64,000 nucleotides of DNA from Geothermobacter ehrlichii (GTDB taxonomy: Bacteria; Desulfobacterota; Desulfuromonadia; Desulfuromonadales; Geothermobacteraceae), in NCBI RefSeq assembly GCF_008124615.1, contig NZ_VNIB01000011.1:1-64000 (forward strand). Direction: 5' to 3'. The first letter of the stretch is position 1, and every line of letters starts with the position of its first letter. A program made the position numbers and the translations under genes. The notes beneath the pieces were generated by a model that saw only the letters and a program-made list of their open reading frames with translations, had not been told where the DNA came from and did not search any database. Positions 31,459-39,491 of the stretch are shown one piece after another.

Positions 31459-32703
31459 TCAGGCCAGAATCGCGTCCTGCCGGTAGTCGCGCCGCAGATC
31501 GCCGGGCGGCCGTTTTTTCAGCAGCAGAGCGTAATGCCGGGTGGCGCGCTCTTCCAGCGCCAGCTGCCGCAGCGCCGCGGCATGCAGCCGCTCGTCCGTT
31601 CCGTAACGACGCCGGAGTGCGGCGTGAATGCGACTGAAATTCTGGACCAGCGGCAGGCTTCTGCGCTTCCGGGTGCGGGCAAGCCAGGCCTGCCCCCTGC
31701 GGCTGCAGCCGAGCAGATGCAAATAGAGTGGCCCGGTCGCCAGCGCCTCCTCGACCAGCTCCCGCCGGGTTCCGAGCAGCACATGGGTCAGTACCCGCTG
31801 AATCCGGGTGCGGGTCAGCTGGCGGGACTTGACCGCCACAATCAGCTCTTCCAGTCCGGTCGCGATTTGCGCCGCCTCGACCAGCCGGTTCTGCAGCCCG
31901 GCCTCGACCTGGTAGATCTCCGCCAGGCGCTCCGCGTCACGCAGGATGGTCGCCGACAGCAGCCGATGGAGCAATCCCTCGTCGACCCCCAGTCCCGCCT
32001 GCAGGGCCTCGGCCAGAATCGGCGCGCAGGCCGGCGGCAGATAGTCGGCCACATCCTCTCCCCGGCCCAGCATGGCGCGAATGCCGGTGGCGCTGGCAAT
32101 CCGGCCGACCGCCCTCTGCTCGTGGTAGCCGGCGCCGATCCGGGGCAGGGTCAGAGGCCGGATGGCACTGCCCGACCGGGCCAGGGCCTTGAGATATTCG
32201 ACGCCGAGGATGTTGTTGGGGCTGGCCAGCAGCTCCGCCAGCTTCGGATCGGCCAGCTCCGCCACCACCTGCGCCCGCGCCGCCGGATAGCTCATCCCCT
32301 CGCGCAGCAGGCGCCGGGTAGCAGAGTCGATGCTCTCCTCCCGGTCGAGCAGCAGCCCGGCGGCTTTCTGCAGTCCGTCGAGGGCACCGCTTTCGCTGCC
32401 GAAACAGAGAGCGTCAATGCCGCCCAGAGCCTCCAGACAGCGTACCGCGCCCTCGGCGAAGACCGGCGCGCTGTTGCAGGCCCAGGGAAACGGCAGTTCG
32501 ACCACCACGTCCACCCCCGCAGCCAGCGCCATGCGGGTGCGGACCCACTTGTCGACCAGCGCCGGCTCGCCACGCTGCAGAAAATGGCCGCTCATCACCG
32601 CCACCGCCACCTCGGCGTTCGCCAGACGCCGGCTTTCGCGCAGATGGTGCAGATGGCCGTTGTGGAAGGGGTTGTATTCGGTTATCAGGCCGACAGTTCG
32701 CAT
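31459..32703 (-). CDS. tmcAL: tRNA(Met) cytidine acetate ligase TmcAL-like
   Basis: 414 residues. The N-terminal nucleotidyltransferase-type motif GLITEYNPFHNGHLHHL, the MSGHFLQRGEPALVDKW block and SPNNILGVEYLKAL are those of the TmcAL (YlbM/DUF795) family, which acetylates the wobble cytidine of elongator tRNA-Met using acetate and ATP. Length fits the family. It follows sfsA by 11 bases. Substrate inferred from the family only. Confidence 0.88.
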   Translation of the reverse strand: MRTVGLITEYNPFHNGHLHHLRESRRLANAEVAVAVMSGHFLQRGEPALVDKWVRTRMALAAGVDVVVELPFPWACNSAPVFAEGAVRCLEALGGIDALCFGSESGALDGLQKAAGLLLDREESIDSATRRLLREGMSYPAARAQVVAELADPKLAELLASPNNILGVEYLKALARSGSAIRPLTLPRIGAGYHEQRAVGRIASATGIRAMLGRGEDVADYLPPACAPILAEALQAGLGVDEGLLHRLLSATILRDAERLAEIYQVEAGLQNRLVEAAQIATGLEELIVAVKSRQLTRTRIQRVLTHVLLGTRRELVEEALATGPLYLHLLGCSRRGQAWLARTRKRRSLPLVQNFSRIHAALRRRYGTDERLHAAALRQLALEERATRHYALLLKKRPPGDLRRDYRQDAILA

Positions 32704-32714
32704 GTTTTTACTTT

Positions 32715-33407
32715 CTACAGAATCACCGGCAGCCGCACCCCGATGCGGTTCTCCGTTTCGCTGACGACGGTTCTGTAGGCCAGCACCTCCACCCCCCTGC
32801 CGGCCACCTCGCGCAGCAGCCGGCCGTACTCCGGGTCGATTTCATCCGCCGGGGCGAAGGCCTCGGCCTCGCCCCGCTGCACCAGGAAAAAGATCACCGC
32901 CCTGTAGCCTGCATCCACGGCCGCCGCCAGTTCCAGCAGGTGCTTCCGGCCGCGAACCGTGACCGCGTCGGGAAAGAGCGCCGTGCTGCCGCCATCGGTC
33001 AGGGTGACGTTCTTCACCTCGACCAGAATCCGTTCCCCGTCCCGTTCGAGCAGAAAATCGAGCCGGCTGGCGCCGAAGCGGAACTCGGGTGTCACCCTGC
33101 AACCGGCCAGTTCCGGGATGCTTCCGCAGCGCAGCCCCTCCTCGACCACCCGGTTGCTGCGCTGCGTGTGGGTGTCGACCCAGTGGCCCTTCACCCGGAT
33201 CAGCTCCAGGGTGTATTTGAGCTTGCGCCTGGGATCGTCGTTTTTCGACACCAGCACCGGATGACCGGGTACCGCGCACTGCAGCATCGAGCCGGTGTTC
33301 GGAGTATGGGCGGTGACCAGGGTGCCGTCGTCCAGCTCGACATCAGCGAAAAACCGCTTGTAGCGCCGGACCAGCGTGCCGGCCAGCAGGGGGGAGGGAA
33401 GGCGCAT
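32715..33407 (-). CDS. sfsA: SfsA-family protein
   Basis: 230 residues with the SfsA core: RRYKRFFADVELDDG, HTPNTGSM, the nuclease-like SRLDFLLERDGERILVEVKNVTL and the FPDAVTVRGRKHL block. SfsA is named for sugar fermentation stimulation and has a restriction-like fold; its real role is unclear. AGGGA precedes the ATG. It leads a two-gene minus-strand unit with tmcAL. Confidence 0.92.
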   Translation of the reverse strand: MRLPSPLLAGTLVRRYKRFFADVELDDGTLVTAHTPNTGSMLQCAVPGHPVLVSKNDDPRRKLKYTLELIRVKGHWVDTHTQRSNRVVEEGLRCGSIPELAGCRVTPEFRFGASRLDFLLERDGERILVEVKNVTLTDGGSTALFPDAVTVRGRKHLLELAAAVDAGYRAVIFFLVQRGEAEAFAPADEIDPEYGRLLREVAGRGVEVLAYRTVVSETENRIGVRLPVIL

Positions 33408-33429
33408 GGGAATCCCTGGGAGAAAAAAG

Positions 33430-33525
33430 CATTCAATGTCTCGCGCAAAGACGCAGAGAGCGCAAAAAGTGGACTAAACCTCTGGCGCTTTCTCTGTGTC
33501 TCCGCGTCTCTGCGCGAGCATACCC
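33430..33525 (+). repeat. Seven-base-period paired repeat
   Basis: Left arm CTCGCGCAAAGACGCAGAG, right arm CTCTGTGTCTCCGCGTCTCT then GCGCGAG; the outer CTCGCGC and GCGCGAG are exact complements. It lies between sfsA and the orphan gene at 33563. Confidence 0.7.
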
Positions 33526-33562
33526 TCCGTCGGCCGGCGGGTCAATCCGCCTTACCGGTGCC

Positions 33563-34516
33563 ATGCTGGTCACCCTGGTCTACGCCGCCACCGCCGCGCT
33601 GCTCAATGCCCGGCATGTGCTGCGCATCCTCGAGCTGCGCCAGACCGCCATCACCAAGCGGATCGCCTGGCTGCAGCAACAGATCCAGACCCCGGCAGAG
33701 CTTGACGCCTGGTGCGCCGACCTGACCACAAACCTGACCGGCGACGTCGGCACCTGCGAGGTTGGCCGCGGCTCGACCGCCATCATCATCCGGCCCGGCC
33801 TCGAAAAATGGCGCCCTCGCTACCGCACCGGCACCATCCACAACATCGACCCCAATACCGGCACCTGCGACGTCATCCTCAACGGCGAGATCCAGTCCGG
33901 AGACGACTACAACTACACCTACCTGCCAGCCGACCGGCAGAACATGCTGGCCTCGGGCGACTACCAGGGCGACTATGCCACCGACGGCACCTACAGCTAC
34001 ACATCAAGCGAGACGCGAGCCGACTACCCGATCACCGGCACCCACTACTTCAACGGCTGCCTCGACGTGACCTCGGCCGATGACAACACCACATCGTCCG
34101 GCACCGCCACCCTGCTCGACGGCGCGACCCTGTCGGCCCAGCAGGACCACGTCGCGCAGGAAACCGACATCGTCTGGGACCACGAGACCATCTCCGTGGC
34201 GTCATCGACCTACACCGAGTCGTGGACCGGGACCTACTACCTGGCCAGCCACTACCTCGGCACTCAGGTCATCGTCAACGCCGACATCGGCACCGGTTAC
34301 CGGGGCGGCCGGGACTACTACCGCACATTCAACGTCACCTCGGTCCGGATCCGCACCACCAGCCCCCTCAAAACCGCCGGCGACCCCGCCAGCCACTTCG
34401 ACTACGACTACGCCAACGGCGACCCCCTCACCGACGTCCAGGCCGTCATCGACTTCCTCAACGGCTTCGACACCGACCTCACATCGACCGGGATTTATGT
34501 TGCGGATAGGGCGTAG
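33563..34516 (+). CDS. Orphan protein, possibly phage- or element-derived
   Basis: About 317 residues. No family is recognised. The first 45 residues are helical, then come strand-rich segments with many Thr, Asp and Tyr (IDPNTGTCDVILNGE, SGDYQGDYATDGTYSY), the kind of composition found in phage structural or other surface proteins. No ribosome-binding site is convincing, and the upstream frame is interrupted by a repeat element, so the real N terminus may be lost. A tRNA gene, a common integration target, lies 140 bases downstream, but no integrase or att repeat is seen. Confidence 0.45.
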   Translation: MLVTLVYAATAALLNARHVLRILELRQTAITKRIAWLQQQIQTPAELDAWCADLTTNLTGDVGTCEVGRGSTAIIIRPGLEKWRPRYRTGTIHNIDPNTGTCDVILNGEIQSGDDYNYTYLPADRQNMLASGDYQGDYATDGTYSYTSSETRADYPITGTHYFNGCLDVTSADDNTTSSGTATLLDGATLSAQQDHVAQETDIVWDHETISVASSTYTESWTGTYYLASHYLGTQVIVNADIGTGYRGGRDYYRTFNVTSVRIRTTSPLKTAGDPASHFDYDYANGDPLTDVQAVIDFLNGFDTDLTSTGIYVADRA

Positions 34517-34527
34517 CATCAGCCCCC

Positions 34528-34556
34528 TTGACAACCAACACCCGGCCGTGGATAAT
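34528..34556 (+). promoter_or_regulatory. Sigma-70-like promoter upstream of tRNA-Thr
   Basis: TTGACA (34528-34533), a 17-base spacer, then GATAAT (34551-34556). Transcription would start near 34563, about 95 bases before the tRNA. Confidence 0.5.
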
Positions 34557-34658
34557 CCACAAATCCAGCGACGAAAAAACAAGCACTTACACGTCGCCCC
34601 GGATTGAAAAACAGCACCTAACTACGCGGACTATTTAACTTTTCCAGTCCTACTCATT

Positions 34659-34734
<76 letters not shown>

Positions 34735-34740
34735 AATTTC

Positions 34741-34775
34741 AAGGGGTCAGGTAATTTGCCTGGCCCCTTTCCTTT
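34741..34775 (+). terminator. Terminator behind tRNA-Thr
   Basis: GGGGTCAGG pairs with CCTGGCCCC (one G-T pair) and is followed by TTTCCTTTTG, six bases after the CCA end. Confidence 0.75.
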
Positions 34776-34874
34776 TGAAATTTTCAGATAATTTCAGACG
34801 CTGCGGGCCTTCGTTGCCGGCGGGTTCCGAAGCGCACAAAATGCTGGTCAGCACCGTCCGCTTCATGTTAAGTT

Positions 34875-34887
34875 GTATACAGTATAC
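34875..34887. promoter_or_regulatory. GTATAC direct/inverted repeat at ferritin-like gene promoter
   Basis: Two GTATAC palindromes (34875-34880 and 34882-34887) flank one A. TATACT inside the second may be a -10 box. A regulator bound here would cover the promoter of the ferritin-like gene. Confidence 0.45.
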
Positions 34888-34911
34888 TGTTTTCAGGAGG
34901 AATGCAGCTGC

Positions 34912-35376
34912 ATGGAGAAGCTGGATCTGAAGGAAGCCATCAGAAGCGCCATCCAGACCGAAAAAGATGCGATGGATTACTATAACTTCGCCGCGGAAAA
35001 AGCTTTCGACGAGCGGGTAAAAAAAACCTTCGAACTGCTGGGACGCGAGGAGCGCCAGCACGCCCTGACCTTCTACAACGCCTATCCGGGCGATGATCTT
35101 CCCGCCTTCGAGGAACTGATGGCCGCCCCTCCCGACACCGGCTCCTCCTGGTGGAAATCGCTGCAGCGGACCCTGGTCGGCGATTTCGATGAGCGGCTGG
35201 TTCTGGAGCTGGCCATCGAACAGGAAGCACAGCTGGAAAAGAACCTGCGGGCCATGGCGGAAAAGATCGACGACGCGAAGGTTCGCGACATCTACCTGGC
35301 CAACGCCAGCTCGACTCATCAGCACCTGCTGCTGGTCGAAGAGGACTACCGCGGGCTGCTGGGGCAGTCCTCCTGA
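34912..35376 (+). CDS. Ferritin-like (rubrerythrin-type) protein with altered second ligand site
   Basis: 154 residues, two pairs of helices. The first half has E17 and the E47-x-x-H50 pair (REERQHALTFY) expected of a diiron site. In the second half the position matching the second ExxH reads T135-x-x-H138 (SSTHQHLL), so one glutamate ligand is missing; iron binding may be weak or mixed. No rubredoxin tail is present. AGGAGG precedes the ATG at 34912. Probable role is peroxide or iron handling, by family only. It is convergent with the cytochrome fusion gene. Confidence 0.75.
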   Translation: MEKLDLKEAIRSAIQTEKDAMDYYNFAAEKAFDERVKKTFELLGREERQHALTFYNAYPGDDLPAFEELMAAPPDTGSSWWKSLQRTLVGDFDERLVLELAIEQEAQLEKNLRAMAEKIDDAKVRDIYLANASSTHQHLLLVEEDYRGLLGQSS

Positions 35377-35417
35377 CGTTCCACTGACGCCCATCAGCTC
35401 GGGTTTGCCGAAGAGCG

Positions 35418-37073
35418 TCAGTGGATCACCCAGTCGGTCAGCACCTGCAGTCTGCCGTCTTCCGGATTGAAACCGACCACATAACAGCCCTTGGCGGCAT
35501 AGCGTTGTCCCTGGCCGAAGCTGAGCCGGGGAAAATCGACAATGGCATAGGTCTCGTCATTCATCATGTCGAAAATGTCGAGCAGAAAGTCCCGGTAGTA
35601 ATCACTCTGCAAGTGCATCAGGACGCCGGAAAGCATCCAGCCTATGAAATAACACCGCGTCTGCACATGCGGGTATGTCATCTTCAGCCCCCGTCCCCGC
35701 AGCCAGATCGAAACCAGCCGCCGATAGCGACTCTCGGCCTCCGGCAGACGATAGGGATAGGTCATGCGTACGACCGGCCGCAGATCGGCCGGCAGTTTCT
35801 TTGCCAATCCCGGTGAAACCCCGTGGAACAGGTAAAAAAGACTGTTCGACGAGCGCCGCACAAGGTCGAAGAGTCTCGGCAACAGACGGTCGGTGACGGC
35901 GCAGATGACGATTCCGTCCTTCAGGGGAGCCATCTGTGCCAGGTCTTCCGGAGTGACGGCAATGTCCGACACCGGCTCTCCTGCGAGCCTTTCCCAGGTT
36001 TGGCCGAAACCGAGCAGAACCCTCTTCGTCCGGTCACCGTTTTCGCGCAAAACGACCAGCTTTCGACCGTCCCCTTTCTTCCCGGCCAGATAACGCGCCA
36101 GCGTTTCCCCTTCCTGATAATCTCCCCTGCTGAAATAGAGAGTGTACCAGTCCCGTTCACTTATGACCGGCCGTTCCGTCAGGGGGAAAAGACAGGGCAG
36201 CCGCATTCGCTCACAAAAACGGTGAATCGGCTCCCAGTCACCGGCTGCCAGGCCGCCAACCAGGGCGAAAACGGGACTCTGGGCGTAAAGCCTGGCCAAC
36301 TGATCTTCCCAGCCTTGGGGGTCTCCCTCCAGACGCCAGACCTCGAGTTCAAGCCGCCGCCAGGCGGTCAGAATGTGCTTGCGATAGAAGACTCCGCGTC
36401 GGGCCCGATCCTTTTGTCTGCGAGTCGGCAGGTTGCGATCACGGAAATAGGCCTCGAGAGTAGCGACCATGGCCTTGGCCTTCCCTGCCGGCACGTCACC
36501 CGCAATCACCGTGGCAAAACGGATCGTATCCGAAGTCACACCGGGCGACGGACGGGCGGACAGATGCCTGAGATAGTAGACCAGAACCTCCATGTCCGCC
36601 TCATCGAGCAGATAACGGGGCATGGTGAGACTGATTTCGCGGCCGGCGGAATCAACACCGGTCCAGATGACCCGGGCCAGGGTTTCGTCGGTATAGGCCG
36701 GCCGTATCATCGGCGGGCGCATGGAGGAAGGAATCTCCTGCCACTGCGGCAGGGTTTCTGCCGGCGCCTTGGTATAGTCCTGGAACAGTTCGACTGCATT
36801 GACCGGAGGCGTCACGATGGTCCCCTCCACCGATCCGAGGCCGCTGCGCAAATGGCAGGACTGGCAACTGAACATGGTCCCGGAAACCGGGATGTCTCCC
36901 TGGACCAGGGCCTCCATCGGCTCCCCGGAAGGCAACAGCCCTTCACGATACATTCGCTCGCCGAGACGCAGGGCCCGGTCTGGCGGATAGCCGCCGACCA
37001 GCTCCGCGGCCGCAACCGGCCCGGCGATCAGCATCAGGGCCGTCAACAGTAAACTGCAGAATCCCCGTCTCAT
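35418..37073 (-). CDS. Mono-haem cytochrome c fused to a type-1 periplasmic-binding-protein fold
   Basis: 551 residues. A signal peptide (about 1-23) is followed by a class I cytochrome domain with one CxxCH (C70-H74, SCQSCH) and a RPAYTDETLARVIWTGVD segment ending in MPRYLLDEADMEVLVYYLRHL. From about 170 to 540 the sequence follows the two-lobed type-1 binding-protein pattern (RFATVIAGD, YAQSPVFALVGGL, FPLTERPVIS, YTLYFSRGDYQEGETLARYL). No membrane helix is at the C terminus, so it should be soluble in the periplasm. ATG overlaps the Sco stop as ATGA. A redox domain joined to a ligand sensor beside Sco and NosL suggests ligand-dependent electron transfer or metal handling; this is inference. 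Confidence 0.8.
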   Translation of the reverse strand: MRRGFCSLLLTALMLIAGPVAAAELVGGYPPDRALRLGERMYREGLLPSGEPMEALVQGDIPVSGTMFSCQSCHLRSGLGSVEGTIVTPPVNAVELFQDYTKAPAETLPQWQEIPSSMRPPMIRPAYTDETLARVIWTGVDSAGREISLTMPRYLLDEADMEVLVYYLRHLSARPSPGVTSDTIRFATVIAGDVPAGKAKAMVATLEAYFRDRNLPTRRQKDRARRGVFYRKHILTAWRRLELEVWRLEGDPQGWEDQLARLYAQSPVFALVGGLAAGDWEPIHRFCERMRLPCLFPLTERPVISERDWYTLYFSRGDYQEGETLARYLAGKKGDGRKLVVLRENGDRTKRVLLGFGQTWERLAGEPVSDIAVTPEDLAQMAPLKDGIVICAVTDRLLPRLFDLVRRSSNSLFYLFHGVSPGLAKKLPADLRPVVRMTYPYRLPEAESRYRRLVSIWLRGRGLKMTYPHVQTRCYFIGWMLSGVLMHLQSDYYRDFLLDIFDMMNDETYAIVDFPRLSFGQGQRYAAKGCYVVGFNPEDGRLQVLTDWVIH

Positions 37074-37648
37074 TTCGGATAGAGCCTGCGAAATTCGCTC
37101 ATCAGGTCCCGGGTGCCGATCAGACCGTAGATGCGCACCCAGTGCTTCCTGTCCGGATCGCGAACGAACACCAGCGGGTAATGTTCCATCTTGTCCGGCA
37201 CAAAGGCGTCGAAAGCGCGCATCACCCGCACGATGTCGTCCCGGCTGCCGGTGAGAAAGATCCACCCTTCCTGCGCCCGGTAGCGGGCGGCGTAATCTTT
37301 GAGAATTTCAGGTGAATCATGTTCCGGGTCAATGGTAATGGAAATGAATCGGGCGAACTGCCTCTCCCTCACCAGTTTCTTCTGCAGGTTGGCGAAGCCG
37401 GCCGACATCACCGGGCAGATGGTGGTGCAGGTGGCGTAGATGAAATCGACGAAAACCGGTTCGTCCGTAGCCAGAAGCTCGGGCAGTCTAACCCGCTGCC
37501 GGTTCTGGTCGATCAGCTCGACATCGGGAATCTCGTAGACGGCAACCGACCGCTGGTAGCGGGCGGCAAAAGACGGCAAACCGGTCAGCAGCAACAGCAG
37601 CAGAATCGAAAGACTTCGCACCAGGTTCATGCAGACACTCTCTGACAT
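37070..37648 (-). CDS. SCO1/SenC-family copper chaperone/thiol reductase
   Basis: About 192 residues. Thioredoxin fold with the copper motif C74-TTI-C78-P in YATCTTICPVM and the later histidine in MEHYPLVFV. A hydrophobic anchor or signal follows the start. The ATG at 37648 overlaps the previous stop as TGATG; an ATG six codons further on, just before the signal, is an alternative. Sco proteins deliver copper to or reduce the CuA site of oxidases and N2O reductase. No such enzyme is encoded nearby. Confidence 0.88.
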   Translation of the reverse strand: MSESVCMNLVRSLSILLLLLLTGLPSFAARYQRSVAVYEIPDVELIDQNRQRVRLPELLATDEPVFVDFIYATCTTICPVMSAGFANLQKKLVRERQFARFISITIDPEHDSPEILKDYAARYRAQEGWIFLTGSRDDIVRVMRAFDAFVPDKMEHYPLVFVRDPDRKHWVRIYGLIGTRDLMSEFRRLYPK

Positions 37649-38658
37649 CAGATGAAGGTGAGCAGCCGGAAGGGCCCCGTCGCCACCGGCCAGGTCGCCA
37701 GCAGCAGAAAGAGGCCGATTCCGGCCAGGGCCAGCAGAATCCAGCGCCGCTCGGTGGCCTCGACCAGGGGCCGCAACGACGGAATCCGGCAAAGCAGGCG
37801 TCCCATCCCCGGCAACATGGCAAAGAAGCCACCGCCGAAAAGTCCAAAATACAATGGATAGCCGATCCAGTGATAGCCCGCCTGCAAAAGATCGAACGGG
37901 CAGTGATGACCGGGCAGCTGGTAGATGTAGACGGCGATGAAAGCAATCGTCGCCGCCAGGGAAAGCGGGAGAAAAACCGCCGCCGCCAGTACCGCCGCTC
38001 CCCGCAACCAGCCGGCGCGAAAGCGCAGCATGGCCAGCAGAAGCCCGACGAGCAGCAGGGACCAGCCATAAAAGAGGACCATCAGCAGCCGTACCGGCAA
38101 CCCGCCGAGACTGCCGGCCACGCCGCTACCGGCGGTGCTGAACAGGGAGCCGCAGCAGGAGGTGATGATCTGCGGCTGCAACCCGGTAAAGAAATCAAGC
38201 TGCAGGACGAAGTCGAGCAGTACCAGCAGCCACAGCAGCGGCAGCAGAGCGTAGACGGTGCGCATCAGGGGGTAGTCGGGAGCGCGCCGGATCAGGCCAT
38301 TGAGCGCCAGCCAGAAAGCGGCCAGAAAAAAGAGAATCAACTTCAGCGGCAGCAGATTCCAGCCGACCGGGTTGGCGTTCAGGGTGCCGGTGGCGCACAT
38401 GGCGCCGACGAACTGGCCATGCAGGCTGTCGGTGGCATAGACAAAGAGGAGCAGGCCGACAAGCTGAAAACCGGCAGCGTAGGCGACCAGGGTGGAGACC
38501 AGGCTGGTCCGGCGCTCCAGCCGCAACTGCTGCTCCGAACAGGATTCCGGCCGCCAGCGCCGCAGAACCGCCCACACCTCCGGCAGAGCCAGGGTGAGCA
38601 GCAGCAGCGAGAGCAGCGCCCCTAGCAGCAGCGCCAGTATTCCCGGATGCAGAATCAT
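37648..38658 (-). CDS. Polytopic membrane protein, unknown family
   Basis: 336 residues with eight or nine membrane helices. Notable polar motifs are FVGAMCATGTLNANPVGW, a QIITSCCGSLF pair of cysteines and LPGHHCPFDLL, all with Cys, His or Met that could bind metal or form a disulfide. I do not recognise the family. Start overlaps the ATPase stop as ATGA and its stop touches the Sco start, so it belongs to the operon and may be the membrane partner of the Sco and NosL proteins. Confidence 0.75.
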   Translation of the reverse strand: MILHPGILALLLGALLSLLLLTLALPEVWAVLRRWRPESCSEQQLRLERRTSLVSTLVAYAAGFQLVGLLLFVYATDSLHGQFVGAMCATGTLNANPVGWNLLPLKLILFFLAAFWLALNGLIRRAPDYPLMRTVYALLPLLWLLVLLDFVLQLDFFTGLQPQIITSCCGSLFSTAGSGVAGSLGGLPVRLLMVLFYGWSLLLVGLLLAMLRFRAGWLRGAAVLAAAVFLPLSLAATIAFIAVYIYQLPGHHCPFDLLQAGYHWIGYPLYFGLFGGGFFAMLPGMGRLLCRIPSLRPLVEATERRWILLALAGIGLFLLLATWPVATGPFRLLTFI

Positions 38659-39335
38659 CCGTCAGCCTCGACCAGGCGGCCGTCCCGCAGGCGAAAACGA
38701 TTCTCGACCATCGGATGGTCGGCCACCAGCGGATCGTGGGTCGCCAGCAGCACGGCCCGGCCTTCGGCGGCCAGGTCGTGCAGGATACCGAGCAGCTCCC
38801 TGCTCAGCCGACTGTCGAGATGGGCGGTCGGTTCGTCGGCAATGACCATCCGCGGCCGGTTGACCAGAGCCCGGGCGACGGCTACCCGCTGCTGTTCGCC
38901 GCCGGATAGCCAGCGCACCTTGTGCTGCGCCTTGTCCGTCAGCCCGAACCGGGCCAGCAGCTCGTCTGCCCGGCGGCGCATGGCGGCAAAGCCTTCCGCC
39001 AGGGGGTAAAGCGGCAGCAGGACATTCTCCCGAGCCGACAGCTCGCGCACCAAGTGAAACTGCTGAAAGATGAAACCGAAGGTCTGCCGCCGGACATCGG
39101 TGAGAAAACGCTCCGGCAGCCGCGACACCTCCCGCCCCTCAAGCAGCACCCGTCCGCTGGTGGGTCTGGCCATGCCGCCGACCAGCGACAGCAGGGAGCT
39201 CTTGCCGGAACCGCTCGGACCCTGCAGCACGCTGACCCCATGCAGAGGGATGTCGAGAGTGATCCCGCGCAGCGCCTCCACCCGATCGGGACGACGCGGA
39301 TTGTAGACCTTGGTGACATTCTCCAGCCGGATCAT
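38655..39335 (-). CDS. ABC transporter ATPase, MacB/LolD type
   Basis: 226 residues. Walker A is GPSGSGKSS, Q-loop FIFQQFHL, signature LSGGEQQRVAVARAL, Walker B MVIADEPTAHLD and the switch histidine in ATHD. This is the type that pairs with FtsX/MacB-like permeases working on periplasmic substrates, matching the gene upstream. It is separated from the permease by a repeat at 39362-39482, inserted inside the operon. Confidence 0.93.
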   Translation of the reverse strand: MIRLENVTKVYNPRRPDRVEALRGITLDIPLHGVSVLQGPSGSGKSSLLSLVGGMARPTSGRVLLEGREVSRLPERFLTDVRRQTFGFIFQQFHLVRELSARENVLLPLYPLAEGFAAMRRRADELLARFGLTDKAQHKVRWLSGGEQQRVAVARALVNRPRMVIADEPTAHLDSRLSRELLGILHDLAAEGRAVLLATHDPLVADHPMVENRFRLRDGRLVEADG

Positions 39336-39361
39336 TCATCCACCCAAGACATCAAAAGAAT

Positions 39362-39482
39362 TTCATCACGGAGCCACTGAGCCAACAGAAGATGGAAAGT
39401 CCAAAGCGAAATGCTTTTGTGAATTCCGGATTCCTCCCGGGATCTTGCAGCTTTCTCTGTGCCCTCCGAACCCTGTCTGGAA
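39362..39482 (-). repeat. Seven-base-period paired repeat inside the NosL-Sco operon
   Basis: Left arm CACGGAGCCACTGAGCC, right arm CTTTCTCTGTGCCCTCCG; more decayed than the others. It lies between permease and ATPase genes that should be cotranscribed, so it must be read through. Confidence 0.5.
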
Positions 39483-39491
39483 CCGATTCGC

